Assembly: GCF_014649835.1 (NCBI RefSeq)
Contig: NZ_BMTU01000007.1
Location: 124,001 to 188,000, forward strand
Reading direction: 5' to 3'
DNA length: 64,000 nt
Source: Streptomyces pilosus
Lineage (GTDB): Bacteria; Actinomycetota; Actinomycetes; Streptomycetales; Streptomycetaceae
The translations under genes were made by a program, and so were the position numbers. This document shows, piece after piece, positions 36,937-45,061 of this stretch; positions within the stretch are counted from its first letter, which is position 1; each line of letters begins with the position of its first letter. A model generated the notes under the pieces. The model saw nothing but the letters and a program-made list of their open reading frames with translations, was not told where the DNA came from and ran no database searches.

Positions 36937-37353
36937 ATGGAGCTGGAGGATCTGAGGCGGCTGCGGCGGGCCCGGGACCGGATGGACCGGGAGTACGCCG
37001 AGCCGCTGGACGTCCCCGCGCTGGCACGGACCGCGCTGATGTCCCCCGGCCACTTCCAGCGCAGTTTCCGCGCCGCGTACGGGCAGACGCCGTACGCCTA
37101 TCTCATGACCCGGCGGGTCGAGCGGGCCAAGGCGCTGCTGCGGCGCGGTGACCTCACGGTGACGGAGGTGTGCCTGGCGGTCGGCTGCACCTCGCTCGGC
37201 TCGTTCAGCTCGCGCTTCACCGAGCTGGTGGGGGAGACGCCGAGCGCGTACCGGGCCCGGTCGCACGAGGAGAGCGCGGTGATCCCGCCGTGCGTGGCGC
37301 GGACGTACACCCGGCCGGTCCGCGGCAGGACGCGGCCGGGCGAAACCTTCTAG
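36937..37353 (+). CDS. AraC family transcriptional regulator, stand-alone DNA-binding domain
   Basis: This 138-residue protein consists almost only of the AraC double helix-turn-helix (LDVPALARTALMSPGHFQRSFRAAYGQTPYAYLMTRRVERAKALL and a second HTH ending SAYRARSHEE). It has no separate ligand domain. It is followed after nine bases by two VOC genes on the same strand and probably regulates or belongs with them. Confidence 0.93.
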   Translation: MELEDLRRLRRARDRMDREYAEPLDVPALARTALMSPGHFQRSFRAAYGQTPYAYLMTRRVERAKALLRRGDLTVTEVCLAVGCTSLGSFSSRFTELVGETPSAYRARSHEESAVIPPCVARTYTRPVRGRTRPGETF

Positions 37354-37362
37354 CGTGGGCAC

Positions 37363-37788
37363 ATGGACACAGGAACGGACGCGAAACTCGCCCAGTGCTT
37401 CATCGCCGTCGACGACCACGACAAGGCGCTGGCCTTCTACCGCGACGTGCTGGGGCTCGAGGTCCGCAACGACGTGGGCTTCGAGGGCATGCGCTGGGTG
37501 ACGGTCGCCTCGCCGGAACAGGACGTGGAGATCGTGCTGGAGCCGCCCGCGGCTAACCCGGACGCCTCCCCCGCCGACCGCCAGGCCATGGCGGAGCTGC
37601 TGGCCAAGGGCATGCTGCGCGGGGTCAACTTCACCACCACCGACTGCGACGCCCTCTTCGAACGCGTCCGGGCCGCCGGCGTGGACGTGATCCAGGAGCC
37701 GGTGGACCAGCCGTACGGGGTGCGGGACTGCGCCTTCCGCGATCCGGCGGGGAACATGCTGCGCTTCATGGAACGCCCCGGCCGGTGA
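37363..37788 (+). CDS. VOC family (glyoxalase/bleomycin-resistance-like) protein
   Basis: This 141-residue protein has two beta-alpha-beta units of the vicinal oxygen chelate fold (CFIAVDDHDKALAFYRDVLGLEV and NFTTTDCDALFERVRAAGVDVIQEP, ending DPAGNMLRF). Its members include glyoxalases, dioxygenases and drug-binding proteins; the substrate is unknown. It sits between the AraC regulator and a second VOC protein and overlaps the latter by four bases. Confidence 0.92.
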   Translation: MDTGTDAKLAQCFIAVDDHDKALAFYRDVLGLEVRNDVGFEGMRWVTVASPEQDVEIVLEPPAANPDASPADRQAMAELLAKGMLRGVNFTTTDCDALFERVRAAGVDVIQEPVDQPYGVRDCAFRDPAGNMLRFMERPGR

Positions 37789-38540
37789 GCGTCCGCTGGA
37801 CGTACCTCTTCCTCGACCGGCCCGGCGCGGCGGCCGACCGGGCAGGCGCGTTCTGGGCGGCCGTCACGGAGTCCCGGCTGTCCGGACCGAGCGGCGAACA
37901 CGGGGAGTTCGTGACCTTGTCGGCGGACGGCGCCGACGCCTGCGCGGGGGTGCAGCGCACCGACTCGGGCACCGGCGGTGTGCATCTCGACCTCTCCGTG
38001 GACGACGTCCCGGAGTTCGTCGCGGCGGCACGGCGCCTGGGCGCGGGGACGGTCGCCGAGCACGAGGGGTGGACCGTACTGCGGTCACCGGCCGGGCAGT
38101 TGTTCTGCGCGATCCCCTGGCACGGGGAGTCGGTACGGCCGCCGGTCGCGCACGGCAGCCGGCTGGACCAGGTCTGCCTCGACATCCCGCCGTCCCGCTA
38201 CGACGGGGAAGTCGCCTTCTGGGGCGGGCTGTTGCCCGAGTGGGAGTCCGCACCCGGCTCGCTCCCGGAGTTCCGTGTGGTCCGGCCACCGGCCGGGCTG
38301 CCGGTGCGCGTCCTGCTCCAGCGGACCGGGGAGGAACGGCCCGTCTCCGCCCATCCGGATCTGGCCTGCGCCGACATCGCCGCCACCCGCGTCCGGCACG
38401 AGGAACTCGGGGCCCGGCCCGTGGCCGCGTTCGACCACTGGACGGTGATGCGTGACCCCACGGGCGGCACCTACTGCCTGACGGGCCGCGATCCGTGGAC
38501 GGGCGCGCCGGCCGGGCGAGCGGGCCGCCCCGTGGCGTAG
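37785..38540 (+). CDS. VOC family protein with two glyoxalase-like domains
   Basis: This 251-residue protein contains two related VOC-like halves (FLDRPGAAADRAGAFWAAV and VCLDIPPSRYDGEVAFWGGLL), each resembling a glyoxalase-like domain, with a DPTGGTYCLT motif at the end of the second. It starts with GTG overlapping the preceding stop, so the two VOC genes are coupled. The function is unknown. Confidence 0.88.
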   Translation: MSVRWTYLFLDRPGAAADRAGAFWAAVTESRLSGPSGEHGEFVTLSADGADACAGVQRTDSGTGGVHLDLSVDDVPEFVAAARRLGAGTVAEHEGWTVLRSPAGQLFCAIPWHGESVRPPVAHGSRLDQVCLDIPPSRYDGEVAFWGGLLPEWESAPGSLPEFRVVRPPAGLPVRVLLQRTGEERPVSAHPDLACADIAATRVRHEELGARPVAAFDHWTVMRDPTGGTYCLTGRDPWTGAPAGRAGRPVA

Positions 38541-38595
38541 TCCGTGGCGCGGCCCGTGCCGCGGTGCCGGTGCGGCACGGGCGTGCCCTCGCCGT

Positions 38596-39180
38596 TCAGT
38601 GCTTCCTGCCGTACGTGCGCACCACGACGCCGTTGCCGAACCCGCGCAGCGACTCCAGGGTGAACTCCGTGGGGGAGAAGGCGGAGGCGAACATCGGCAT
38701 CCCGGACCGCTGCACCACGGGGTAGGTCTTGATGACCAGTTCGTCGATCTCGTCGGCCAGGGCGCCGGCGATCTGCGCCCCGCCGCAGAGGTAGATGTCG
38801 TACGCGCTGTCCTCCGCCTTCAGCGCCCGCACCCGGCCGGCCAGGTCGTCGGCGACGATCTCGACGTTCGGGTCGGGCGACTCCCCGAGAGTGCGGGAGG
38901 CGACGTACTCGCGCAGGTGGGCGTAGGGGCTGGTGATGCCCTCCTTGAGGGCCAGATCGTAGCTGGCCCGGCCCTGGACGATCGTGTCGAACCGCTTGTT
39001 CGGCAGGTCGTCGATGCCGAGCTGCCTGCGGCCGTGGGTCGGGATGGTCTCCGGGTACTCCGAGGTGAGGTGGCCGAGCAGCTCCTCGTCGACGAAGGGG
39101 TACATGTACGACGCGTCGCCCTCCGGGTCCCCGATGAAGCCGTCGATGGAGCAGGCGATGAAGTAGGTGAGCTTGCGCAA
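38596..39180 (-). CDS. RibD C-terminal-like (dihydrofolate reductase family) protein
   Basis: This protein of about 194 residues belongs to the RibD C-terminal/DHFR-like family (LTYFIACSIDGFIGDPEGD, DTIVQGRASYDLALK, DIYLCGGAQIAGAL). A likely start is the TTG at 39180, just before the conserved RKLTYFIACSIDG, with GGGAAGAG upstream. The frame stays open further upstream through a hydrophobic, Arg-rich segment that looks non-coding. NADPH-dependent reduction is probable; the substrate is unknown. The palindrome at 39215-39228 lies just upstream. Confidence 0.85.
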   Translation of the reverse strand: MRKLTYFIACSIDGFIGDPEGDASYMYPFVDEELLGHLTSEYPETIPTHGRRQLGIDDLPNKRFDTIVQGRASYDLALKEGITSPYAHLREYVASRTLGESPDPNVEIVADDLAGRVRALKAEDSAYDIYLCGGAQIAGALADEIDELVIKTYPVVQRSGMPMFASAFSPTEFTLESLRGFGNGVVVRTYGRKH

Positions 39181-39530
39181 CGCGGTCTCTTCCCGTAGGC
39201 GGCACTCGCTGTGAACAACTCCAGTTGTAGTACTCCGCCCGTAGTGGTCGCAAGCGGTTATCGGGACCGGGCCCAAGTAGGTGACGGGGTTCCGCATGCG
39301 GGCAGGCGGGTCCCTGCCGGGCCGCTCCCCCGGGGACGGTCCGCGGCCGGCCATCGCCAGGAGCAGGCTCGTGACCATGAGCGGGGTGAGGGCCGCGGTG
39401 ACGGCCACCGCGCGAGGGCGGCGGCCGAGCCGCCCGCGGCCACCACCGCCGCCGAACAGGGCGGAACGTCCCTTCCGCGGTCGCGGGGCCGCCGTGCGCC
39501 CGGGCCCGGACGGGGTGGACGGCGGCGGGG
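39181..39530. other. Intergenic region between the RibD-like and GNAT genes
   Basis: These 350 bases lie between the RibD-like start and the GNAT stop on the minus strand. Apart from the palindrome at 39215-39228 I see no operator or RNA. The in-frame upstream extension of the RibD gene through here encodes a Gly/Arg-rich stretch and one hydrophobic segment (AVAVTAALTPLMVTSLLLAMA); I judge it untranslated, but a small membrane peptide cannot be ruled out. Confidence 0.5.
39215..39228. promoter_or_regulatory. Palindromic operator upstream of the RibD-like gene
   Basis: ACAACT-CC-AGTTGT is a perfect inverted repeat with six-base arms, 34 bases upstream of the chosen TTG start. It probably binds a dimeric regulator, perhaps of the TetR, HxlR or MarR class, none of which is encoded next to it. 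Confidence 0.55.
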
Positions 39531-40181
39531 TCAGGCTTCCGGGAGCGCCGGCGAGCCGGTGGGCGTGGAGCGGGGCTCGCGCCACATGGGCCACATCAAC
39601 GGGCCCTCCGGCAGGGCCAGGGGCTCACCGGCCGCCTCGAAGCCGAGGCGTTCGTACAGCAGACGGCTGCGCTCGTTGCTCGCCTCCAGGTAGGCCGCCC
39701 GCCCCTCCCGGTCGCAGCGCTCCAGGACGGATCCGATCAGCGCGGTGCCGAGGCCCTCGCCCTGGCGGCCGGGCAGGACCCCGATCATCCACAGGTACTC
39801 GTGGGCCCGGCCGGAGGGGTGGATGTCCGCCGTGAGCCGGCCGATCAGCTCCACCCGCTCGTTGTCGGGGTCGACCTCCTCGCGTGTCTGCGCGAAGCCG
39901 TCCTCCTCCGGGCCGTCCTCCGCACCGGCGTCCCCGGGGTCCTCCTCCGCGGGGACGGACATCCACAGGGCACAGGCGGAGCCGTCCTCGGTGATGTCGA
40001 CACGTCCGTCGGCGAGCACGACGTCCGTGAAGGCCGCCATGAGCCTGTGGTGCGTCGTACGGCGGTACTCCCGCTCCGGGAAGACCCAGCCGCTGACCGG
40101 GTCGTCCTGGAACGCCTCGTCCAGGAGGCGGACGATCAGCTCCCGGTCGTCGTCCCCAGCCGTCCGGATCGCCACGCCCAT
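39531..40181 (-). CDS. GNAT family N-acetyltransferase
   Basis: This 216-residue protein has a GNAT fold, with the acetyl-CoA loop IGVLPGRQGEGLGTALIGSVLERC and the late YLEASNERSRLLYERLGF segment. An acidic insertion (AEEDPGDAGAEDGPEEDG) occurs in the middle. The substrate is unknown. It is separated from the prenyltransferase gene by two tandem hairpins. Confidence 0.92.
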   Translation of the reverse strand: MGVAIRTAGDDDRELIVRLLDEAFQDDPVSGWVFPEREYRRTTHHRLMAAFTDVVLADGRVDITEDGSACALWMSVPAEEDPGDAGAEDGPEEDGFAQTREEVDPDNERVELIGRLTADIHPSGRAHEYLWMIGVLPGRQGEGLGTALIGSVLERCDREGRAAYLEASNERSRLLYERLGFEAAGEPLALPEGPLMWPMWREPRSTPTGSPALPEA

Positions 40182-40250
40182 GTCCGCCCCTTCGCCTCAA
40201 CCCGTCCTGTCCTGACGGGGGTTGACCCTATCGGGGGCCGACGGCGAAAG

Positions 40251-40331
40251 GGCGGGCCCCGCACATCGTGGGGAAGTGCGGGACCCGCCCGGCCGGGGCC
40301 CGGTGCCGTGCGCGGGCCGCACGGCACCGGG
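40251..40331 (-). terminator. Two tandem hairpins downstream of the encapsulin cargo gene
   Basis: Hairpin A pairs 40251-40264 with 40276-40289 with one G-U-type mismatch. Hairpin B pairs CCCGGTGCCGTGC (40299-40311) perfectly with 40319-40331 around a seven-base loop. Both lie between the prenyltransferase stop (40365) and the GNAT start. They have no T-tract, as is common for Streptomyces terminators. Confidence 0.7.
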
Positions 40332-40364
40332 TGATTCCGGGGACGGGGGACGGGCGGAGGCCCG

Positions 40365-41474
40365 TCAGGTGCTGCGCCGGGTCACGAACTCGGCGAGGGC
40401 CAGCAGCCCGCCCGCCGCCTCCGGGTCGGGCACGGCACGGGCCACCTCCTGCATCGCCCGGGCCATCCGGTCGGCGGCCTCGGCCTGCGCCCAGTCCCGG
40501 CCGCCCGCCCGTTCCACGGCATGGACGATGCGGTCCAGGTCCTCCTTCCGGTGCGGGGCCGCGTACAGCGCGGCGAGCTCCGCTGCCGCCGGGGTGCCGG
40601 AGGTGAGCGCCGCCACCACCGGCAGGGACTTCTTGCGGGCGGCCAGGTCCGCGCCGGCCGGCTTGCCGGTGCGGCGCGGGTCGCCCCAGGTGCCGATCAC
40701 GTCGTCGATGAGCTGGAAGGCCAGTCCTGCCTCCCGGCCGAACGCGTCCAGTGCCGTCACGTCCGCCTCCGCGGCGTCCGCGTACAGCGCCCCGATGGCA
40801 CAGGCGCAGCCCAGCAGTGCTCCGGTCTTCGCCTCGGCCATGGCGAGCGTCTCGGCGAGGGTGACCTCTCCGGGGGCGCGCCGTTCCATGTCCGTGTCCG
40901 CGTGCTGTCCCGCGCACAGCTCGATCACGCAGTCCGCGAGCCGGGCCGACGCGGCACGGGCCGCCGGGTGCGGGTCCTCGGCGAGCAGCCTGAAGGCGAG
41001 CGCCTGGAGGGCGTCCCCGGCGAGGATCGCGCCGGCGTCCCCGAACACCGTCCAGGCGGTGGGCCGGTGCCGGCGGGTGGTGTCCCGGTCCATCACGTCG
41101 TCGTGCAACAGCGTGAAGTTGTGGATCAGTTCCACGGCCGCCGCCGCCCGCACGGCGGCCGCCCGGGCGGTGGGGCCGCCTGCCGCGGAGGCCGCGGCGA
41201 GCACCAGCGCGGGACGGATCGCCTTGCCCGCGCCTCCGTGGGTCGGCGTGCCGTCCGCGTCCGCCCAGCCGAAGTGGTGGAGGGCGATCCGGCGCATGGA
41301 GCCGGGCAGCGAGTCGAGGGCCGCCCGCAGGACCGGGTCGACCGCGGCCCGGGCCCGGTCCAGCAGTACCGTCGCCTCGTGCCCGTCCCCGGCACGCTGC
41401 TCCGGCACCGTGGGGACCTCGCCCGGGTGCCCCGTCGCGGACCCCCGCTGCGGCTCCGTGATGGACTCCGTCAT
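40365..41474 (-). CDS. Family 2 encapsulin cargo: polyprenyl diphosphate synthase
   Basis: This 369-residue trans-isoprenyl diphosphate synthase has the first aspartate-rich motif DDVMD at 125-129 and a second DDVIG at 257-261 that lacks the final Asp. A Phe lies five residues before the first motif (NFTLLHDD), a position that limits chain length in short-chain synthases. The first roughly 40 residues (MTESITEPQRGSATGHPGEV onward) are disordered and Pro/Glu/Gly-rich, typical of an encapsulin targeting extension. It lies 133 bases downstream of the family 2B encapsulin shell gene on the same strand, so it is the probable encapsulated enzyme. The product chain length is unknown. Confidence 0.93.
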   Translation of the reverse strand: MTESITEPQRGSATGHPGEVPTVPEQRAGDGHEATVLLDRARAAVDPVLRAALDSLPGSMRRIALHHFGWADADGTPTHGGAGKAIRPALVLAAASAAGGPTARAAAVRAAAAVELIHNFTLLHDDVMDRDTTRRHRPTAWTVFGDAGAILAGDALQALAFRLLAEDPHPAARAASARLADCVIELCAGQHADTDMERRAPGEVTLAETLAMAEAKTGALLGCACAIGALYADAAEADVTALDAFGREAGLAFQLIDDVIGTWGDPRRTGKPAGADLAARKKSLPVVAALTSGTPAAAELAALYAAPHRKEDLDRIVHAVERAGGRDWAQAEAADRMARAMQEVARAVPDPEAAGGLLALAEFVTRRST

Positions 41475-41607
41475 CGGCTTCCCCCTGGCACCGGCTCGGC
41501 GGAGGAGCGGAGGGACGACGCTTCCGCACCCGTCGGACACGTTCCTCCGAGGTGTACCCGCCCGGACGGCCGGGGACACGGCGCGCGGCGCGGCCGCTCG
41601 CGGACGG

Positions 41608-43014
41608 TCACCGCCAGCGGCCGATCTCGACGTCCTCCAGGACACCCAGCGCGTCCGGTACCAGGACCGCGGCCGAGTAGTAGGTCGTGACCAGGTACTT
41701 GATGATGGCTTGTTCGTTGATGCCCATGAACCGCACGGACAGGCTCGGCTCGATCTCGTCGGGGATGCCGGAGGCCCGCAGACCGATGACGCCCTGGTCC
41801 TCCTCCCCGGTGCGCAGGGCGATGATGGAGGTCGTACGGGCCTCGGTCACCGGGATCTTGTTGCACGGGAAGAGGGGCACCCCCCGCCAGGTGGGGATGC
41901 GGTTGCCGCCCATGTCGACGGTCTCCGGGACGAGCCCCCGCCTGTTGAGCTCACGGCCGAACGCGGCGATCGCGCGCGGGTGGGCGAGCAGCAGCCTGGT
42001 CCCGCGCCGCCGGCTGAGCAGCTCGTCCAGGTCGTCGGGGCCCGGCACCCCGTCGTGCGGCTGGATCCGCTGGTCGTACTCGCAGTTGTGGAGCAGACCG
42101 AAGTCGCGGTTGTTGACCAGTTCGTGCTCCTGGCGCTCCTTCAGCGCCTCGACGGTCAGCCGGATCTGCTGTTCCGTCTGGTTCATGGGCTGGTTGTAGA
42201 GGTCGGCCACGCGGGAGTGGATGCGCAGCACGGTCTGGGCGACGCTGAGCTCGTACTCGCGGGGCCTGGCCTCGTAGTCGACGAAGGTGTGCGGGATGTC
42301 CGGTTCCCCGCTGTGGCCGGACGCGAGGTCGATCGCCTTCTCGCCGTACTTGTTGGTGCGCTGCCCGGGTACCTCGAGCCGCCGGCGGAGGTGCTCGCGC
42401 AGGCTGTCGGACCGCTCGGCGAGCTGCTCGACCGCCTCACGGGGCAGCACCAGGACGGTGCAGGCGGTGAGGGTGCGGGCCGTGCAGTCCCAGACGGCGT
42501 CGTCGCCCTCCAGCGCCTGTTCGCCGAAGTAGGCGCCGTCGGCGAGGATCCCGAGGGACTCCTCCTGGCCGTAGGGGCCGCTGCCGACCCGCTCCACCCG
42601 GCCGTGCGCCAGCAGGTACACCTCGTCGGCCGGGCTGCCGGAGGAGGCGATCACCTGGCCGGCCTCGATCTCCCGCTGCCGACAGCGGGAGGCCAGCTCC
42701 GTCAGCACCTCCTCGTCGTCGTACGACCGCAGTGCCGGCAGTTCGCCCAGCTCCGCCGGGATGATCTCGACGCGGTCGCCGGTCTTCACGAACGTCATCC
42801 GGCCATCGCCCACGGCGTACGTCAGCCGCCGGTTCACCCGGTACGTACCACCCTGCACATCGACCCACGGCAGCATCCGCAGCAGCCAGCGTGAGCTGAT
42901 CTCCTGCATCTGCGGCACGGACTTGGTCGTGGTGGCCAGGTTCCGCGCGGCGGCCGTACCCAGGCTCTGCTGCTGCCCGGCCTGCTCCGTGCGGACCTCT
43001 TCGCCTACCGACAT
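41608..43014 (-). CDS. Family 2B encapsulin shell protein with cyclic-nucleotide-binding domain (EshA-like)
   Basis: This 468-residue protein resembles EshA of Streptomyces. Residues about 95-215 form a Crp-like cyclic-nucleotide-binding domain (QVIASSGSPADEVYLLAHGRVERVG, GAYFGEQALEGDDAVWDCTARTLTACTVLVL), inserted into a protein whose remainder is the HK97-type family 2 encapsulin shell (YGEKAIDLASGHSGEPDIPHTFVDYEARPREYELS to the C-terminal VRFMGINEQAIIKYLVTTYYSAAVL). Family 2B shells self-assemble into cages around cargo enzymes. The canonical Arg of the phosphate-binding cassette is not obvious, so the ligand may not be cAMP. The ATG at 43014 is chosen; a GGAGGG lies upstream. Confidence 0.93.
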   Translation of the reverse strand: MSVGEEVRTEQAGQQQSLGTAAARNLATTTKSVPQMQEISSRWLLRMLPWVDVQGGTYRVNRRLTYAVGDGRMTFVKTGDRVEIIPAELGELPALRSYDDEEVLTELASRCRQREIEAGQVIASSGSPADEVYLLAHGRVERVGSGPYGQEESLGILADGAYFGEQALEGDDAVWDCTARTLTACTVLVLPREAVEQLAERSDSLREHLRRRLEVPGQRTNKYGEKAIDLASGHSGEPDIPHTFVDYEARPREYELSVAQTVLRIHSRVADLYNQPMNQTEQQIRLTVEALKERQEHELVNNRDFGLLHNCEYDQRIQPHDGVPGPDDLDELLSRRRGTRLLLAHPRAIAAFGRELNRRGLVPETVDMGGNRIPTWRGVPLFPCNKIPVTEARTTSIIALRTGEEDQGVIGLRASGIPDEIEPSLSVRFMGINEQAIIKYLVTTYYSAAVLVPDALGVLEDVEIGRWR

Positions 43015-43224
43015 AAGGAATTGCCCTCCCCAATGGTGGTGCACGCCCGGCCTCGCCGGACGTCGCGCTGCGTGATCAAGCCTTCCTCACGCAACGTGGC
43101 CGCGCCATTACCCGATCGAGCGGGGTTGGATCTTGGGATGTGTGGGCACCATGGGCGCCCTATCAACGGCGCCTTAGCGGAAGGAGATTGTCCGGATCGA
43201 GTCGCACAGGTCCCGAACGGAAAG

Positions 43225-43253
43225 TTGAACACGCTCCTTTCCGGTAATAGGGC
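43225..43253 (+). promoter_or_regulatory. Candidate promoter for the amidase gene
   Basis: TTGAAC (43225-43230), a 17-base spacer and TAGGGC (43248-43253) match a Streptomyces vegetative promoter, oriented toward the amidase. The palindrome GCCTG-TAC-CAGGC (43252-43264) overlaps its -10 end. The 293-base region also serves the encapsulin operon, for which I could not pick a promoter. Confidence 0.45.
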
Positions 43254-43307
43254 CTGTACCAGGCGGTCGCGCACGGCGGCTGCCGCCCGGCACGAAGGAG
43301 GGCGGTC

Positions 43308-43898
43308 ATGGCCCCACCCATGTCCGCGAGCGCGTTCCTGCGCGCTCTGAAGGCGGAAGGGCTCACGGTCGTCGAGGTCGGCGACTGGCGCGATCACCAC
43401 CGCAACCACAAGGGCCCGTGGGGTCCGGTGCACGGCGTGATGATCCACCACACGGTCACCAAGGGCAGCGCCAAGACGGTGGAGCTGTGCCGCAAGGGTT
43501 ATTCGGGCCTGCCCGGTCCGCTCTGCCACGGCGTCATCACCAAGGACGGCCGGGTCCACCTGGTCGGCTACGGCAGAGCGAACCACGCGGGGCTCGGTGA
43601 CGACGACGTGCTGCGCGCGGTGATCGCCGAGAGGCGGCTGCCGGCGGACAACGAGGCGAACACCGACGGCAACCGGCACTTCTACGGCTTCGAGTGCGAG
43701 AACCTCGGCGACGGAAAGGATCCCTGGCCGGCGGCCCAGTTGGAGGCGATCGAGAAGGCGGCGGCCGCGGTGTGCCGCTACCACGGCTGGAACGAGCGGT
43801 CCGTCATCGGGCACCTGGAGTGGCAGCCGGGCAAGGTGGACCCGCGGGGATTCACGATGACGTCGATGAGGAACCGCATCGGCGACCGCCTGAAGTGA
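43308..43898 (+). CDS. N-acetylmuramoyl-L-alanine amidase (Amidase_2/PGRP fold), no signal peptide
   Basis: This 196-residue amidase_2 protein has the zinc-ligand pair region GVMIHHTVTKG (His47/His48) and the late GHLEWQPGKVDP motif with the third ligand and catalytic Lys. It lacks any signal peptide, which is the usual state for phage endolysins and some Streptomyces lytic proteins. It is divergent from the encapsulin operon. It may need lysis or holin-like help to reach the wall, or act on recycled fragments; both are inference. Confidence 0.9.
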   Translation: MAPPMSASAFLRALKAEGLTVVEVGDWRDHHRNHKGPWGPVHGVMIHHTVTKGSAKTVELCRKGYSGLPGPLCHGVITKDGRVHLVGYGRANHAGLGDDDVLRAVIAERRLPADNEANTDGNRHFYGFECENLGDGKDPWPAAQLEAIEKAAAAVCRYHGWNERSVIGHLEWQPGKVDPRGFTMTSMRNRIGDRLK

Positions 43899-44040
43899 GG
43901 CACGGGCGCTCCCGCGCACCCCGCGACCCTCCGGCCGGTGCGGGCGGACTCCCGCACCGGCCGCGGGGACGGGGCGGCCGCGGCCTCCCGGGCCGCGGGG
44001 CCGGCTGCCGCGCGGGGAGCCCCCGGGCGACAATGTCCCC

Positions 44041-45006
44041 GTGACCAGCTCCGACGATCCCGGCACCGGCTCCCCCGCGGAGCTGGGACCGCGGCTGCCC
44101 TCACCGCTGTGCGAGGTCCCGGACGGACGGTTCGAGCGGCACGGGGTACGGCTCCTGCTGAAGCGCGACGACCTGATCCATCCCGAGCTGATCGGCAACA
44201 AGTGGCGCAAGCTCGCGCCGAACCTGCGCCGGGCCGCCGGGCGGACCGTGCTCACCTTCGGCGGCGCGTACTCCAACCACCTGCGGGCCACGGCCGCCGC
44301 CGGCCGGCTGCTCGGGCTGCCCACGGTCGGCGTGGTGCGCGGCGAGGAACTCGCCGGCCGCCCGCTCAACCCGTCGCTCGCCCGGTGCGCGGCCGACGGC
44401 ATGCGGCTGCACTTCGTCGACCGCTCGGTGTACCGCCGCAAGAACGAGCCCGAGACCCTCGCCGCCGTCCTGCGCGCGGCGGACGCCGAGGACGCCTACG
44501 TCGTGCCCGAGGGCGGCAGCAACTCCGCCGCCGTGCGCGGCTGCCGGGCGCTCGGCGCGGAGCTGGCCGGCCACGCGGACGTGGCCGCGGTCGCCTGCGG
44601 CACCGGCGGAACCCTCGCGGGACTGGCCGCCGGGACCGGCGACGGCGTGCGCGTGCTCGGCGTCCCCGTCCTCAGGGGCGGCTTCCTGACCGACGCGATA
44701 CGGGAACTGCAGACCGCGGCGTTCGGCGGCCCGCGCGGCCACTGGAGCCTGGAGGAGCGCTTCCACTTCGGCGGCTACGCACGTACGACGCCGGAACTCG
44801 AGGCGTTCGCCAGGGACTTCGAACAGCGTCACGGAGTGCCCGTGGAGCGCGTCTATGTCGCCAAGTTGCTTCGTGCCCTTGTCGCCCTCGCGGAGGAGGG
44901 GGCGTTCGCGCGCGGGAGCGCGGTCGCGGCGGTGATCACCGGGCGCCCGTTCCCGGAACCCCACGCCGGCGGCCCGGCACGGCGGACACCCGACCCCGCT
45001 CCCTGA
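44041..45006 (+). CDS. ACC deaminase / D-cysteine desulfhydrase family PLP enzyme
   Basis: This 321-residue fold-type II PLP enzyme has the Schiff-base lysine Lys54 in LIGNKWRKL, followed by TFGGAYSNHLRATAAAG and a CGTGGTLAGLAAG phosphate-binding loop. Members deaminate 1-aminocyclopropane-1-carboxylate or release sulfide from D-cysteine; the sequence does not decide between them. It starts with GTG at 44041 and seems monocistronic. Confidence 0.88.
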   Translation: MTSSDDPGTGSPAELGPRLPSPLCEVPDGRFERHGVRLLLKRDDLIHPELIGNKWRKLAPNLRRAAGRTVLTFGGAYSNHLRATAAAGRLLGLPTVGVVRGEELAGRPLNPSLARCAADGMRLHFVDRSVYRRKNEPETLAAVLRAADAEDAYVVPEGGSNSAAVRGCRALGAELAGHADVAAVACGTGGTLAGLAAGTGDGVRVLGVPVLRGGFLTDAIRELQTAAFGGPRGHWSLEERFHFGGYARTTPELEAFARDFEQRHGVPVERVYVAKLLRALVALAEEGAFARGSAVAAVITGRPFPEPHAGGPARRTPDPAP

Positions 45007-45061
45007 GGGCCACCGGCCGCCCGGCGGCCCGGCGGCCCGGCGGCCGACCCGCGGCGGGCGG
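45007..45061. repeat. Short GC tandem repeat between convergent genes
   Basis: The segment contains about three tandem copies of an eight-base CGGCGGCC-type unit (near 45018-45042). It lies between the stops of two convergent genes and could form alternative hairpins, acting as a terminator. Confidence 0.55.

Noticed and set aside
39253..39594. N-terminal extension of the RibD-like gene containing a hydrophobic segment
   Set aside because: The extension is Gly/Arg/Pro-rich and the family start is at the conserved TYFIACSIDG; kept only as a remark in the intergenic entry.
43252..43264. GCCTG-TAC-CAGGC palindrome as a DasR operator
   Set aside because: It lacks the TGGTC/GACCA core; it is mentioned only with the amidase promoter as an unassigned dyad.
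44041..45006. PLP enzyme as a second encapsulin cargo (cysteine desulfurase type)
   Set aside because: Family 2A cargo desulfurases have a different (fold-type I) PLP fold; this is a fold-type II deaminase/desulfhydrase and is not in the encapsulin operon.
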